Assembly (NCBI GenBank): GCA_025331445.1
Contig: JAIWNE010000031.1
Coordinates: 247,982 to 311,981, forward strand
Length of the DNA: 64,000 nt
Source of the DNA: Blakeslea trispora
Lineage: Eukaryota > Mucoromycota > Mucoromycetes > Mucorales > Choanephoraceae
Direction: 5' to 3'
Part shown: piece by piece, positions 1 to 11,606 of the stretch
Position numbering within the stretch: the first letter of the stretch is position 1
Layout of the letters: each line of letters opens with the position of its first letter
The notes under the pieces: model-generated
The model's database searches: none
What the model was told of the DNA's origin: nothing
Seen by the model: only the letters and a program-made list of their open reading frames with translations
Program-made: the position numbers and the translations under genes

Positions 1-1871
1 CTAATGTGATAGGATCAATAAACCCAGGCAGAGGATTGTTTAAATCTTGTTCATCTTCGCTTTCGTCAATATCGTATTCTTGGTTATTGCTCTCTTTGCC
101 TTCGCTGTAAATAATGGTATCATCGTTGGTTTCAACTATATCTGTTCTTGCTTTGGTTCTTCGGGATGATCGTGTACTCAAGGTATAGGTACCAGAGTTA
201 TCATTGTAATCTTCAAAATCATCTTCGTCATCGTCGTCACTATCCCAGTTTCTCGATTTTCTTTTCTTGGATTTTGGTTTCTTGACTGTTGTAGACAAAG
301 CTGCTAACCTGGCTCTAGATCGTCTTGTCTCGGATGAGGCTACAGGTGCTTCTGAAGGAGCAACACCAGATCCACGTCCAGTACCATGCTTACTATGTGT
401 TCTAAATGTTTTTTCGGTACCACCATTAGCCCCTTTCTTGTCAAATAGATAGTGTGCTTTGCCCTTTTCATCCAACACGTAATTTGGGTCTTCCACTTGT
501 TTTGTCTCAATCAACAATCTATAAAAGTTGGAACACTGGTAGCCTACGCGGCCTGGAATCTTCATGGCAAAGATACCCCATTGTCCATTAGCACCTACTT
601 CTTCAAGACGCTTAAAAAAGAGCTTGCGTTCATCGGCTGCCCATTGCCCCTTGCGTTGCTCTTCTCCTGGGGCATTAAAGCGATAGTAATAGCTGTTGGG
701 GTTTTCATCAATCATTTGATAAGCACGAATACGAGCTGTTGACCAGCCTTGAAATGCTTTCTCTGGGTCTACTTGATTTTCTTGAACTTGTTTTAATGCT
801 TCATCCAATCCCAAACGGTTTACTATACGATATTGCCTAGATCGCCTTGTATAAGTATACCCGATATTTCACTGGAACCGAGGAAAATACTCACTTTTTG
901 GCAGACTCATTTGTTGTCTTTTTTAGAGTCTCGGAACGCTTCTTTAGTAGTTGTTTGTAAGCAGCCTGTTGCTCTTCATTCATGGAGCTTCGGCTACTCT
1001 CAACTTCTGGTGCATGTTTAGTAGCAATTGCTTTACGAATTCCAGAAAGGTATCCATGTTGTGTTATACGAATAATGACTTCTTCCTAGCATGTTTTCTC
1101 TCCTTTTAGCATGCTTCTATTATTCCTTTCAAAAGAAAAAAAGTCTTTTCAGAGCTTACCTCATCATTCTTACAATCTTCCAGCATTTGCAATATTTCTT
1201 CATCTGTCAAGTAATCATAAACTGCCTTGATTTTTTTGGATTTGCGAGCATACTCTCTCTTTTCAAATTCTTTAAACTGTCTTTGTTGAAGGGCTACTCG
1301 CTTTTGGATGATATCCATTTCGGACTCCGTCACTTCTTCACCAAACACATTTTCTTTACGAACAGTTTCGATTTTCTCACTAGAAAGAGAGAATGAATGG
1401 GTTGTTCAGTAATTTATGAAAGTCGAGCTATTTACTTTTCGGCAAGATCGATTTTGAATGAGTTTTGTTCTTCCTCGATAGAATCGTCAATAATTTGTTG
1501 AATTTCTTTTAATTTTGCCTAAATAAGGATGCATGTCAAAAATGCTTGATGCTGATGACTATGACCACACAGGAGTCAATAAGATGCTTACATAAAAAGA
1601 ATGTACTTGTACTGCTTCGGGTATTTGAGTTGATTTCCAGTCTACTTTCACTATTCTTACATTGGTCTTGAAGGAGTCTACTAAAAGTGAATGAGTTAAT
1701 CTGCCATTAGATCAAAAATTTTTTTTGAGTGGTCATTCACTCTTCTTTGTAGGTTTCGTTTTATTAACTGGATAGCTAGAGGCTATCCTTTCTCAGCTCA
1801 CCTTCTTCCAAGAATTTCGAAACAAGTCTATCTTCTTCAGGAGTAGCCTGCTTTTTTTCAGTGCACACCAT
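1..1871 (-). CDS. Myb/SANT-domain DNA-binding protein, 3' end beyond the left edge
   Basis: Exons 1802-1871, 1592-1680, 1436-1518, 1160-1379, 895-1085 and 1-836 join in frame from ATG 1871 with GT-AG introns; the stop lies outside the window. The protein starts MVCTEKKQATPEED, passes through a charged helical stretch, and then has a SANT/Myb repeat with the signature WAADERKLFFKRLEEVG followed by IPGRVGYQCSNFYR. After that comes a basic, Ser/Asp/Glu-rich low-complexity tail. Proteins with this YQCSNFYR-type Myb repeat are probable chromatin or DNA-binding factors, but I do not recognise a named orthologue. A nuclear role is inferred. Two ACGCGT boxes lie just upstream. Confidence 0.8.
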
Positions 1872-1916
1872 AGTTGTGATAGAATTAGGAAAAAAAAAAG
1901 TGAAACACCCTCTGAG

Positions 1917-1983
1917 ACGCGCCTCTGAATCACGCGTCGCAATTAAAAATTTCATTTATCGGACACATAACTCATGTACGCGT
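1917..1983 (-). promoter_or_regulatory. Cluster of MluI cell-cycle box-like motifs upstream of the Myb gene
   Basis: ACGCGT occurs at 1932-1937 and 1978-1983, with a near match ACGCGC at 1917-1922, all within about 110 bp of the Myb-gene start at 1871. ACGCGT is the core recognised by fungal MBF (Mbp1/Swi6-type) factors at G1/S genes. The motif at 1917-1922 and the first full box can also pair as a 6-bp hairpin stem (GACGCG/CGCGTC). Regulation is inferred from motif and position only. Confidence 0.4.
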
Positions 1984-2108
1984 CAAGTTTAAGGAGTAAT
2001 CTCTCGACATACGGTTTGTTCAAGACCAACATTATGTCCACTTGTTACAGACATCTCGTTCGACTTTCTTTGACTTTATAGTAATTTGCACACTCCCAAC
2101 TCCTAGTA

Positions 2109-3680
2109 TTGCTTGAAAAGATTATGAAGACAAGCTATAGCAGCAAGGAACATGTACGCAATAACATCCGTCTGCACAATACTATTATGAGCATCAAGTC
2201 ATTCACGCCTATTTCGATCTATTGTGCTTGCAAGCATGGTGGGCAAAGCGGGTTAGGTCAGGCGATGGTCAGACAGCCAACGGAAGGAAAAGTAAGAAGA
2301 CGCTGTGTGGTGCTTTTATTCAAGTATGATGAAGTCTTTGAGAATTTGACAGCTAACCGTCATCATGGTCTTCACAACCATTCAATTCCGGGAAGTCCAG
2401 CAGCTTAAAGCATTAATAGAAAGGCTTCTGCAGAACTTGAAGAGAAGATATTTGCTGATTTTAAATCTCGACTAAGCGCAGATAATGTTGAAGTCGCAAG
2501 CGTTTTCAACATCACTAGAAAGGATTCGGAAAACCTTCAGTATCGTTTCTTCAGCGCTAAGCGTGACAAAATGATGTATGAATACATCAACGGATTGCAA
2601 GGCAAAGGCTACGAGGCTCACTACGAACCTGATGTTGACAAGCGAGTTAATGGAGTGTTTTTTACTTCAAAGACAAGTATTGACCGTGTCAGACGCATGA
2701 ACGAAAATCTTGTGATTGATGCGACATACAAAACAAACGCTCATAAGTTGACATTTGTCAATATTGTTGGCACAAGTAGCGTTGAAGGCATCAAACCCGA
2801 TACACTAGTGACATTCGAAGTTGCAGGCGCTTTCATCAGCGAAGAAAACTTTGCAAACTACCAATGGGTGCTTCGTTGCCTCAAGGAAGCTGTCTGGTCA
2901 GATCCAAGCCAGCAAACCATCAATGGTCCTTTGACCATAACCACCGATAACGAACAAGCACTCAAGAATGCTATTACAGATGTGTTTCCGGCAACACACA
3001 ATATCTTGTGCTATATTCATATGCAAAAGCGTTTTGAGGCCAAGTTAATGGAGTGCCTCAGCGACAAGGACAAAGACAGAAGGCTGATCATCAGACAAGA
3101 AATCCAAAAGCGATATCAAGCAATTGCTTTAAAGAAAACAACTGAGAGAGACATGCTGAAAGCTGTGCAAGATCTCAAAAGATTGTTCTTGGAAGAGCCT
3201 GATAACCAAAAAGTATGGGAGTGCGAATACAAAGATAATGATGACTGTACAATCATCGATGCAACTATGGAGCCTCCTCAAATCATACGCAGATCAAGCA
3301 AAAGAAGTTTTAACTCTCGCATAGTTAGCACAGCTACTAAACTCATAGAACTATACGAGTCTCTTGAATCTGAACAAGATAAAAGAAACCTGATTGATTC
3401 TATTGATAAAGCTATGAAAAATGTCGAGATCAGAAGAGTTGAAGAAGTTCTTCCTCCAAGAACACGTGTCAGTGTAAAAGGAAGACCGAAAAATGTAAAG
3501 CGCAATTTGACTCATTACGAGTATTTGCTGAAAAAAGAAGAAAATAAAAAGTCTCACCCCATAAATCGACTTTCTTGTTGCGACTACACCATGAAGAATG
3601 TGTTTACAGGGTTAAGAATAGCATGGCTGAATAACACTCTTCTTTCTGTTTCATCTTTATTACAAGCAAAAGAATCATAA
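2109..3680 (+). pseudogene. Degenerate MULE transposase
   Basis: One frame runs from about 2124 to 3680 apart from a TAA stop at 2406-2408. The part before the stop carries the end of a FAR1-like zinc-binding N-terminus (GLHNHS near 2365). After it come MULE transposase landmarks: NLVIDATYKTNAHKLTFVNI near 2710 (first catalytic Asp) and TDNEQALKNA near 2945 (second Asp), followed by CYIHMQKRF. The section that should hold the third acidic residue and the zinc knuckle seems missing: after a Lys-rich stretch the frame jumps to a C-terminal tail ending near GRPKNVKR. The element is therefore internally deleted and inactive. Confidence 0.75.
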
Positions 3681-3681
3681 A

Positions 3682-4600
3682 ATGTTTTTCTTTCCAGACA
3701 CCATCTTAGACTCCCGTCAATTCACAGATGAAACTCATGTCCTTTTGAGTCGCGTGTACGATGTAATCATCAAAAGGAAACTCTCAGGTCATCAGTGTAG
3801 ATATTTGGACCATCAAACTCTTTTTAGTAAGCTTCTTGGCATCACAACGCACGCGGCAAAAAAGAAGGCAATTGCTCAATTCAATGGCAAGTCGGAATCT
3901 TCCGAAAAAGAAGACCATGGGCCGTCCTTGTCGTCAACTTACGTTGGAATATAGTCTTGCCGCTAAAGACATTATCGAAGAAAACAATCAGATTGGATAT
4001 CCAAACACTGTAAGATCTACAGCAAAAGCGCTAAAAGACTCTTACCAGATAGACGTGTCGCGTCAAGTTCTTCTGAGAGATCTTCATGCTCTAAACTTGA
4101 GATATAAGAAAGGTGAAAGAAGAAACATAAACCATGATGCTCCACAAAATATCAGCTACCGTTATGTTTATACCGATCAAAGACTGCAGAACTTGGATGG
4201 TAACTGTCAGCCAATTATGCCAGAAGTATTCTTTGATGAGTCTTATTGTCACTTGGATCATCATGCCCAAAAGACTTGGACTACTGTCGATGGCATTGTG
4301 AATGAGGTTGGACGAAAGCCAATGATGGTGATCTTTGCTGCCTTCATTGTGTTCAAAAGAGACAGAAGATGCAATGCCAAAGTTATCGAAGACAGTGTAA
4401 CAGTATGGCCAGTTAATGGGGGTAAGGATGTGAACCCAGATTACCATGGACACTCTACATCTGAAGAGTTTGACCAGCTGTCTGAGAGATTATGCCAATC
4501 GCTTGTTGAGTATGGTAGCTGTATAATCCATATGGATGGTGCATCCTACCAGCAGCCTTCACGCATTGGTAGCGCCTTTTGCATGATTGTGTCGTCAATG
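3682..4600 (+). pseudogene. Degenerate Tc1-like DDE transposase fragment
   Basis: Coding similarity starts in one frame (3686-3880, FPDTILDSRQFTDETH) and continues in another (about 3880-4600), so there is a frameshift near 3880. The second part contains an HTH region (GYPNTVRSTAKALKD) and DDE landmarks: FFDESYCHLDHHAQKTW near 4235 (first Asp), GRKPMMVIFAAF near 4310 and IIHMDGASYQQ near 4525 (second Asp). It then breaks off before the third acidic residue, where sequence of a non-LTR element begins. It lies directly after the MULE remnant, suggesting nested or abutting insertions. Confidence 0.7.
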
Positions 4601-4968
4601 CCTCCAAGCTTCACCGCTGGAAGATATCATGGTTACTCACACCTTTGTATCCGCTTGGTTGTCTCTTCCCTAAGACCCTTTTTCATCTTTTTGTTGAGTG
4701 CCCTTTTAAGTGGCAATGTTGGACTCAGGTACTTGCCTTCACTAACTTGAGGGAGGTTTTCCCTACAGCTCTTTCTGTCTGGACTGCTCTGATTAGCCTC
4801 AAAAATGCCTGCAACGAGACTCTCCTTGTCTCCACTCTTTTGATCTTGGGTAAAGCCTTGCAGGCCCTGTGGGGTTATCATTATCGCTGTGTCTTCGATC
4901 AGGAACAATGGGGACAAGAGGCATCTTTTCAAACCTTTCTCAGTAGTCATAGATTTTTGACAAGTTAA
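4579..4968 (+). pseudogene. 3' end of a non-LTR (LINE) reverse transcriptase ORF
   Basis: An open stretch to the stop at 4966-4968 shows the C-terminal zinc-binding region of LINE reverse transcriptases (zf-RVT type): VNASKLHRW followed by ETLFHLF-like TLFHLFVECPFKWQCW and then a hydrophobic tail. The polymerase domain is absent and several residues between LHRW and the zinc-binding segment seem deleted, so this is a truncated copy. There is no clear poly(A) tail after the stop. Confidence 0.6.
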
Positions 4969-5511
4969 ATAAAACCAATTGTTTATTGTGTTAATAGGAT
5001 TTATGTATAAATGGTGCAATAAGCATATAAAGAAAAAGTAAAGAAAGGAGAAAGGATGTAACGTATATGAATATTGGTCAAGGAAATAGCTGCTGGACGC
5101 ATTGGTTGTAATACAATATTGGCATTTTGTGACTTGAACACATCGATTCGAAGAAAGTTGTAGATTTAGAGTATTCGGACAACAACCATTTATGTGGTCT
5201 ATGATAGAGGACATGCGTTATTACAGACTGTTTACAAGTACTGATTTAGTGCGATGCTATTTCTTTGGTCTGACACCTTATTTAATATTATACACTCTAT
5301 CTGGTTTCTGGTTCCCTCTCTTATATTCTGAACAAGCTCACGTGAAAACGCCCACCCTCTGACCGTACGAAGCAGTACTGATACTATATCTGACCCACTT
5401 TGATATCATCTATAATACTGTTCAATAAACTTAGTCAGGCACATAAAAGTTAGACTGTCGAAACTAGTAATGATGATACATTTTATCTAAAAAAACAAGA
5501 AGAGCAATTAT
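4969..5511. other. Intergenic, no gene recognised
   Basis: AT-rich DNA downstream of the LINE fragment. A 193-codon reading frame on the minus strand across 4633-5214 is the reverse of the transposon remnants and has no recognisable domain. I see no RNA gene or terminal repeat. Confidence 0.5.
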
Positions 5512-5702
5512 AACCTTCTTTGTAGGTTGGGTCCAAGAACATCGTCATCTTCACGACCACGGATGATACCTCTGATTGGCCAGCGGTTATCCTGGTAGAA
5601 CATGATGGCCTCAGCAAGAAGATCTTGAAGGTAGTAGGACACCTCTTCATAATTGGACCCAACATGATATTGAAGAGCTTGAGTGGCAAGCTCAATGGGA
5701 TT
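5512..5702 (-). pseudogene. Coding fragment of unknown origin, probably transposon-derived
   Basis: The minus strand reads about 60 codons with a protein-like composition: NTNPIELATQALQYHVGSN, then a helical acidic stretch, ending in DDDVLGPNLQRRL and a stop. A stop codon lies just upstream and no Met opens the frame, so it is the C-terminal end of something larger. Its position beside transposon remnants suggests a mobile-element relic. No family was recognised. Confidence 0.35.
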
Positions 5703-6225
5703 TGTGTTGTTATTATATCAATCGGATTGCCGCTAGCAATAATCGTTCAGTTCTTCTTATCTAGTGTAATGCCAGATTAATAAACATTGTTTATCATTAA
5801 ATCACAAGGTGGAGCAAAGAAATCCAAAGTGCAAAAGAGACAATCCTTTCAAATGTTGAAATATTTAGTTTTATCCTTATTAATTTTGACAACAAGCAAA
5901 GGTTGCCTCTATTCTCTTATTATGCCAGCTTGGTAGTGGTCCCTTCTTACCCCTGGAGACTGTGCTCATTTAGTTGATACAACCCTCTTGTGGCTCTGTT
6001 TGAAAGCATGTCTTCTTGTTGTTTGCCTGTCCATGTTCTTCCCAAACTGTCTTTTACCAATGCTTCAATTTATTTATTTTGCTTCAAATCAATTTTCATT
6101 TTTGTCCAGAAATAGTGTATCTGCCCTTCTTTAAAAGACCGAAAAAGCTGTCACTTGAATCAAAGTTGAGGGCAGATATTTTTTTTTTCTTTGCTGCTTC
6201 TTTTTGTTTATTATCTTAAACAAGC
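5703..6225. other. Intergenic, includes the BDP1 promoter region
   Basis: No coding sequence recognised. T-rich tracts near 6180 lie immediately upstream of the BDP1 start. No specific regulatory motif is claimed. Confidence 0.5.
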
Positions 6226-8831
6226 ATGTCTTCACTCACAAGCATAGGAGTTAGTAAGCAATCGTAGTCATAGTCCGAAAAAGCGATTGAAAAGAACAAT
6301 ACTAACACAAGAAAATTACTAGATAAAAACAAAAAGTCTTTTGCACCAAAGAAGCGAAAAGAACGTAGACCACCTGCTGTCACTCAACCACTACTACCAT
6401 CTTCTTTCGCAAGCGATCAAACAGAAACATCAGAAATTAAATACGCTCACCTAGTAAGAGAAGAAAAAGAATCAGGTCAGCCTCTACCTTCTATCCATCC
6501 TAGTACACCAGTAAACCATGGAATACCTCACATTCCTCCTGTCTCCATCAAACCTCATGTTAGCAGTACTCATATACCTCTTCCAACTGTTCATCCATCC
6601 CATTTTCCTCAGAACTTTGAACCGCCTGTGACTGCACCATCCCCTGGTGCTGTACTGCCCAAGCAAGAACCATTGACAGAGGAAGAATTGGCTATCAATG
6701 CTTTCAGTAGACGTAGACGTCAAAGATCCTCTATTAGTGCAACTACCGGCAACACCGCTTCACAAACACCAGTAGTACCGCCCACATCAGTTCCTTTTGC
6801 AGCACCATCGACTGCTTCAGAAGATCATGTTAAAATCAAGCAACTGTCACGAGCTACTCCAGCTTTTCCTACAACACCTATTGATGCACCTTCTCCTATT
6901 GCACCTATCGAAAGACCCGAGTGTAATTTTGAAAATGAAGATTTCGCGCCTCAACTGAAGATTGAACGTATGACGCCCGAAGTAAGAGTTAAAGTTGCTC
7001 AAGGAGAAGCAACACCATCATACCCTACTAATCAGCCATCCGTCACAAAACCATCACCATCTACACCCATCAAACAAAAAGGAAAACTACCTCAAAAGAG
7101 AACCTCTGAAGCTCCATCCTTTAATCCCAAAACACCAAAGCCAGATATGGAAGAACAAGATAGTCAGACAGCAGCTCTTTTGGCGGCAGCAGCCACCGTG
7201 AATGAAATGGACGATCTTGGTCAAAACGATTATTTTGATGAGGATCATGATACATACGATGGCCAAAATAGTGGCAATCGCCAAATGCTCGATCGAAACG
7301 AAGAGAGTCATGATGAGACTCAGGAAGTGGACATAGGCAATACAGACAATGACCCTCTATCCGAGCCAAAAACAGGCTCCAAGAGAAAACAACCAGCAAA
7401 GCCAGCAGCTAGAAAAAGACAAAGAAAAACGACTGCAGCTGTACTTCAACAGGAAGAAGAAGAAGCGGATACAGTTGCTAGTTCAAGTCAAGATGTTGTT
7501 TCCGGCTTACCCTCTGCTAGAAGAGCAAAAGCAAGAGCTTCACAAGCTATAGCTAATACAGATTATTTATTTTCTGAAGATGAAGAAAGTACTGATGAGG
7601 AAGAAGAAGAAGAAGAAGAAGAAGATTCAGCAGTTGTACATAAACCTATCAAGAAACCTAGACAACCCAAACAGCCAAAAGAGCCCAAACAACCCAGACA
7701 ACCAAAAGAACCCAAACAGCCTAAAGACAAGGGAAAAGGTAAAGCGACACCAAAGCCTATCTCCAAAAGTGCTCCTGTTTCTATCAGCATCGGCTTTCCT
7801 GGCCAGAATAACCAAACATCAAATGGCGATCATGCATCAGAAACATCAGAGGGTGAATCTGAAACCCGTCTTATCAAAGGAAGAAAGAGAAAGACAGGCG
7901 TATCGATTGATAAGCCAGATCCTTATGCCTATCGACAAGTAAAGAACATGCGTACACTTGATGATGTCACTTATGATCCTTCTGTGAAGGCAAACGTCGA
8001 TAACACAATGACTTCTTTCACTCGCGATATTGACGGTGTTGTCAGCAAGACATTCAAAGAAATGGAAGTTTTACGTGAAGCTAAAGAGAAAAAGGAGGCA
8101 GAAAAGAAGAACATGAGTGCAGAAGAGTTAGATGCCTTAAGGAAGAAGGAAGAGGCAGAAGAGGCGCAGGCAGCCCGACAGAAAGAGGAAGAGAAAGAAC
8201 GAAGAGAAGCAGAACGATTGAGAAGAGAGGCAGAAGGTCAAGTGCTGACTGAATCGTAAGTAATTCATCATTTTGTTATTTAGAAGATACCTAAACATCA
8301 TACTGTAGATCAAATGCATTACAAGTACGTATTGTCAATGGTGAGATCGTCCTGGATACCGATACCTTGACGGTAGAAAGATCTGCACCTGAGTCTGTGG
8401 TCAATGATGGCATGCTAGAGGTTGTAGAAGAAAATTCTTTGACTCGTAAAGTCAACAGTCATACCTATGGCCGTCGACAACAATCTGCTCGATGGGATGA
8501 TCTTGAAACTGAGCAATTCTATGATTGTTTAGCACAATTTGGTACTGATTTTGAAATGATTGCCATGATGATGCCTGGCAGAACAAGAAGTCAGATTCGC
8601 CTAAAGTATAATAGAGAAGAACGTTTACGGCCTAACAAAGTAACTGAATATATGATCAAAAAACGAAAACCTATAGGCAAGTCATTATATATATAAATAT
8701 ATATATATATATATGTTTATTAACTGTGCAATCTGTATCTTTATATAGATATTGACAAGTATAAAGAGATGGCAGGTATTGACACACTAGAAGCGGTTCC
8801 AGAAGACTTTCATGAAATGCGTTTAGGATAA
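6226..8831 (+). CDS. bdp1: TFIIIB subunit B'' (BDP1)
   Basis: Exons 6226-6253, 6323-8255, 8309-8676 and 8749-8831 give 803 residues. BDP1 is the SANT-domain subunit of TFIIIB, which loads RNA polymerase III at tRNA and 5S genes. The N-terminus MSSLTSIGV and SFAPKKRKERR resembles other BDP1 starts. A long acidic and Lys/Pro-rich region follows, with a repeated KQPKEPKQPR-type basic tract near 7660-7730. The diagnostic extended SANT domain lies at 8470-8640 (RWDDLETEQFYDCLAQFGTD, MMPGRTRSQIRLKYNREER). The last intron starts with GC instead of GT (AG|GCAAGT) and contains a (TA)n run. The stop is only 76 bp from the convergent neighbour's stop. Confidence 0.93.
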
Positions 8832-8906
8832 GCTGAGAAGTTATGATACAAATAATAATTATATAAACATGAATAATAATAATAACAACAACAACAATAA
8901 ACATCA

Positions 8907-9423
8907 CTATGATTTTGTCATAATCATTGCTTGAATAACCCCTTCTTTTTGTATTTGAATCATTTTGTTTTTCGGTGGCGGTAATGGCTGGTTGGGATCC
9001 TGTTGTTCAGTAGGTACAATGACATGTTGGTCTGGTAGTAGGCGACCCAAATAGATAAGTTTGACACGAGCATCTGCATCTAAATGCGGTAAGAGCTCCT
9101 TTCTAAGGCCAGCCACTGTCAAGTAAGGAGGCTGAACAGGTATTTGAACAGCAACATCCTGTCCATTACTCGATAATCGAACAAAAATAGGCCAGGTAGA
9201 CAATGAGTCGGAACTAGTCTTTTCAGCATGAGATAATGGAGATGTCTCTGTTTTATCGCTCTTTCCTTTCAACTCTTTCTGCTTTTGTAGTGCTGGTTTT
9301 TTTTATGATTATTATAATGTCAATCACTAGAATGAATTGCCACCAAGCAAACTTACTTTTATTTTGATGTGTGTGCAATTCATTTGCTTGTTCATTTGAA
9401 GGTACTGAAGAACAACAACCCAT
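8907..9423 (-). CDS. Small ubiquitin-like protein with N-terminal lipidation signal
   Basis: Exons 9357-9423 and 8907-9292 give 150 residues. The start MGCCSSVPSNEQ is a textbook N-myristoylation site (Gly2) with adjacent cysteines that could be palmitoylated, so membrane anchoring is predicted. From about residue 50 to the end there is a ubiquitin-like fold: WPIFVRLSSNG, TVAGLRKELLPHL, ARVKLIYLGRLLPD, then KMIQIQKEGVIQAMI. The KLIYLGRLL segment matches UBL domains of the DSC3/UBTD/MUB kind. No C-terminal diglycine is present, so it is not a conjugated modifier. The exact orthologue is unclear. It is convergent with BDP1. Confidence 0.75.
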
Positions 9424-9563
9424 GATAATAATATAAAAATCTTCCCCCCAAATAAAGAAAGAGAAAAATAAGAAAAAAACGAAAAGAAAAAAAAAACTGA
9501 AAAAAATATATCGATATACGAACAATGCAACCAATAATGTTTCAGTTTCCATTTTTGTCCTTT

Positions 9564-10651
9564 TTATTCGGGTAAAAGTGTGTCTTCAGTTTGATGGATC
9601 CAGCTTGATTTGCTGACTCTGTTCTTGACAAAAGAGGAAAACAGAATACACTCAAGCACAATACAAGTGTCGATGGATATTTGTATGGCACCACATACAA
9701 TGAACTGAAGAGGCGATCCTGTATAGATAAAGTAGAATAATTTAAAAGCATCACCGCAAAACTAATACACACGAATTAATCATCCAAGAGATATAACATC
9801 TTTTCTTTATAACTTACCCAAGAGGCCAACACTAAGAGACTGAATCCAGCAGTTGAACGATGCTTGAAATTGGATATGCATTGCGGTAAAGGCAATGTAC
9901 TCTCAATACCTAAACTGAGAATACCCAACACTTCTATATAAACAGGATAGTTTCTAAAAAGTAGATAGGAGAATGCAACAAGTGTAGTAAAGGCCAAAAG
10001 GCAATTGATGTAATCCAAATAATGATCCCAGCCCCAAAAGGGCATACGCCAAGCTCTTCTAAGTGAGTGACGTCTTCCAATGTCAAATCCCTCTTCTTCG
10101 GCCCGAAGATCTTCTTCAATAAGAGAGCCTGAAGAAAAAGAAGTGCGTCTCAAGTCACTGTAGAGAACTGCATAGCTTTGATCATGCTTGTATCGTACAA
10201 CAATCTCCAATAAAATCAACATAGCTATCACCATGGCAATAGATTGAAGCAACAGTGTAGTATCGAATCTTTTACCAAACCTGATATCCTTTTTTTGTTA
10301 TTCATACAGTTGCCATATGGTATTACTCTCTTACCAAAAGAAAATACGAAGGACACTAATAAAAAAAAACAGAAACTTGAGGGTAAGCTTTCACTTTAAT
10401 TCCTCCCCAGTTTACAATACATGTTGTGCGTATATATGTTCTTACTTGGCAAACAAAAGAACACCACATGTCATGGCACTAAAGCCTGCACTTGATTGCT
10501 GTCGTCTAATAAGAAAGTACTTGAGTTTGATCAGCTCTCTTTGTGTTTTTGTTTCTGGCAATAAGCTATAGCTATATACCTGGTCTACATAGCCTACAAC
10601 GGGCCCTAGTATCATAGCAGCTGATAAACCTATAGAAGCAATATTGCCCAT
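9564..10651 (-). CDS. PQ-loop repeat membrane protein (SLC66A2/PQLC1, Any1 type)
   Basis: Five exons (10580-10651, 10446-10519, 10335-10355, 9818-10280, 9564-9761) give 275 residues. Two PQ-loop-like repeats are visible: MILGPVVGYVDQ followed by SSAGFSAMTCGVLLFANVLR, and ESTLPLPQCISNFK followed by STAGFSLLVLASW. Further conserved segments are FFWFGKRFDTTLLLQSIAM and GSPLQFIVCGAIQISID. Several hydrophobic helices are predicted. The family includes human PQLC1/SLC66A2 and yeast Any1/Cfs1, which act in endosomal/Golgi lipid asymmetry; that role is inferred here. Exon 3 is only 21 nt. Confidence 0.88.
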
Positions 10652-11387
10652 ATTGTTTGTACAGTTAATTTATATGTGTGTTGCTCTATTAAAAGAATAA
10701 AATCAACTAATGAAATCTTGTTGAACAATTAATCTATAAAAATTGTGCTATGGGTGATTCGTCAAAATAATGAGAATTCAGTATGAATTCTGAGATTTTG
10801 TGAATGAGCGAATTTAACAAGTGGAAGGAGGTAAATAAAGTCGGTTTGGTACAAAAGATTAAAGCTTTCTCATCTAGACTAATAAATTGTACGAGAGTCA
10901 TAATCATTTTGTGAGTAACAGAAACAACTCCAATGGACTTTCTATTTGGACAATCTTCCAAGCGCAAATGGGGTTGCTTAGCAGAGCCATAAAGATGGCT
11001 TTGAGGGATTTGACAATACTCTTTTCAACTTGATGATTGTCACAAAAAAAAAATTCTATCAGACTGCCAGTCTCACAAACTGCTTTTATATGTAAAGAGA
11101 ATAGCCCGTCAATGGAATTGCACTGATTGACTCGTATGAACTTGAGAGTTCCAAGATACTATGGTGGGTGGTAGTATACAATAGACGGGAATGATAGTGA
11201 TTGTAGTACACGGTTTTTGAACGCATAGACAAGAGGCGATCATTTCTTGATATTTGTTGTATAAAGCGATTTTAATTTGATTTAAAGACAACAAAAACAG
11301 ATGAGAAAGACTTTAGCAAAATGAACCAAAACCTTTATTCGGTACTTTCTCATTCTTAGAAGAGCTGACAAAAGTACCATCAGAATT
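10652..11387. other. Intergenic, nothing recognised
   Basis: Contains short frames only (for example a 77-codon minus frame at 10734-10967 with no domain) and an A9 run near 11045. The right half precedes a FAR1-like transposon fragment and may itself be eroded mobile DNA. Confidence 0.45.
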
Positions 11388-11606
11388 TTGTTCATTGAAT
11401 ATGCTACAGAAAAAAACAACTTTGTATTGACAACATATCGATCAGAAAAGAACAGATTAGTCTTGATTTGCAAGAAGGGTAAATCATATCGCAACACTAG
11501 GGGAACCAATCCAATTGATAAGAAGAGAATCAGACTAAGCTGTAAACCTGATTGTCCTTACAAATTGACATCTTGTAAGAAAAAAGAACAAAGGACTTGG
11601 ACTTGA
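11388..11606 (+). pseudogene. FAR1-type N-terminal zinc domain of a MULE transposase, orphan fragment
   Basis: The frame reads FIEYATEKNNFVLTTYRSEK, then LVLICKKGKSYRNTRG and CKPDCPYKLTSCKKKEQRTW before a stop. Spaced Cys residues and the RS..R.VL.C..G.YRN pattern are typical of the FAR1/WRKY-GCM1-like DNA-binding domain that opens MULE transposases. There is no ATG and nothing of the catalytic domain follows, so this is a solo remnant. Confidence 0.6.

Noticed and set aside
4633..5214. 193-codon minus-strand reading frame
   Set aside because: It is antisense to the LINE fragment and flanking AT-rich DNA, Cys/Ser/Tyr-rich and without any domain.
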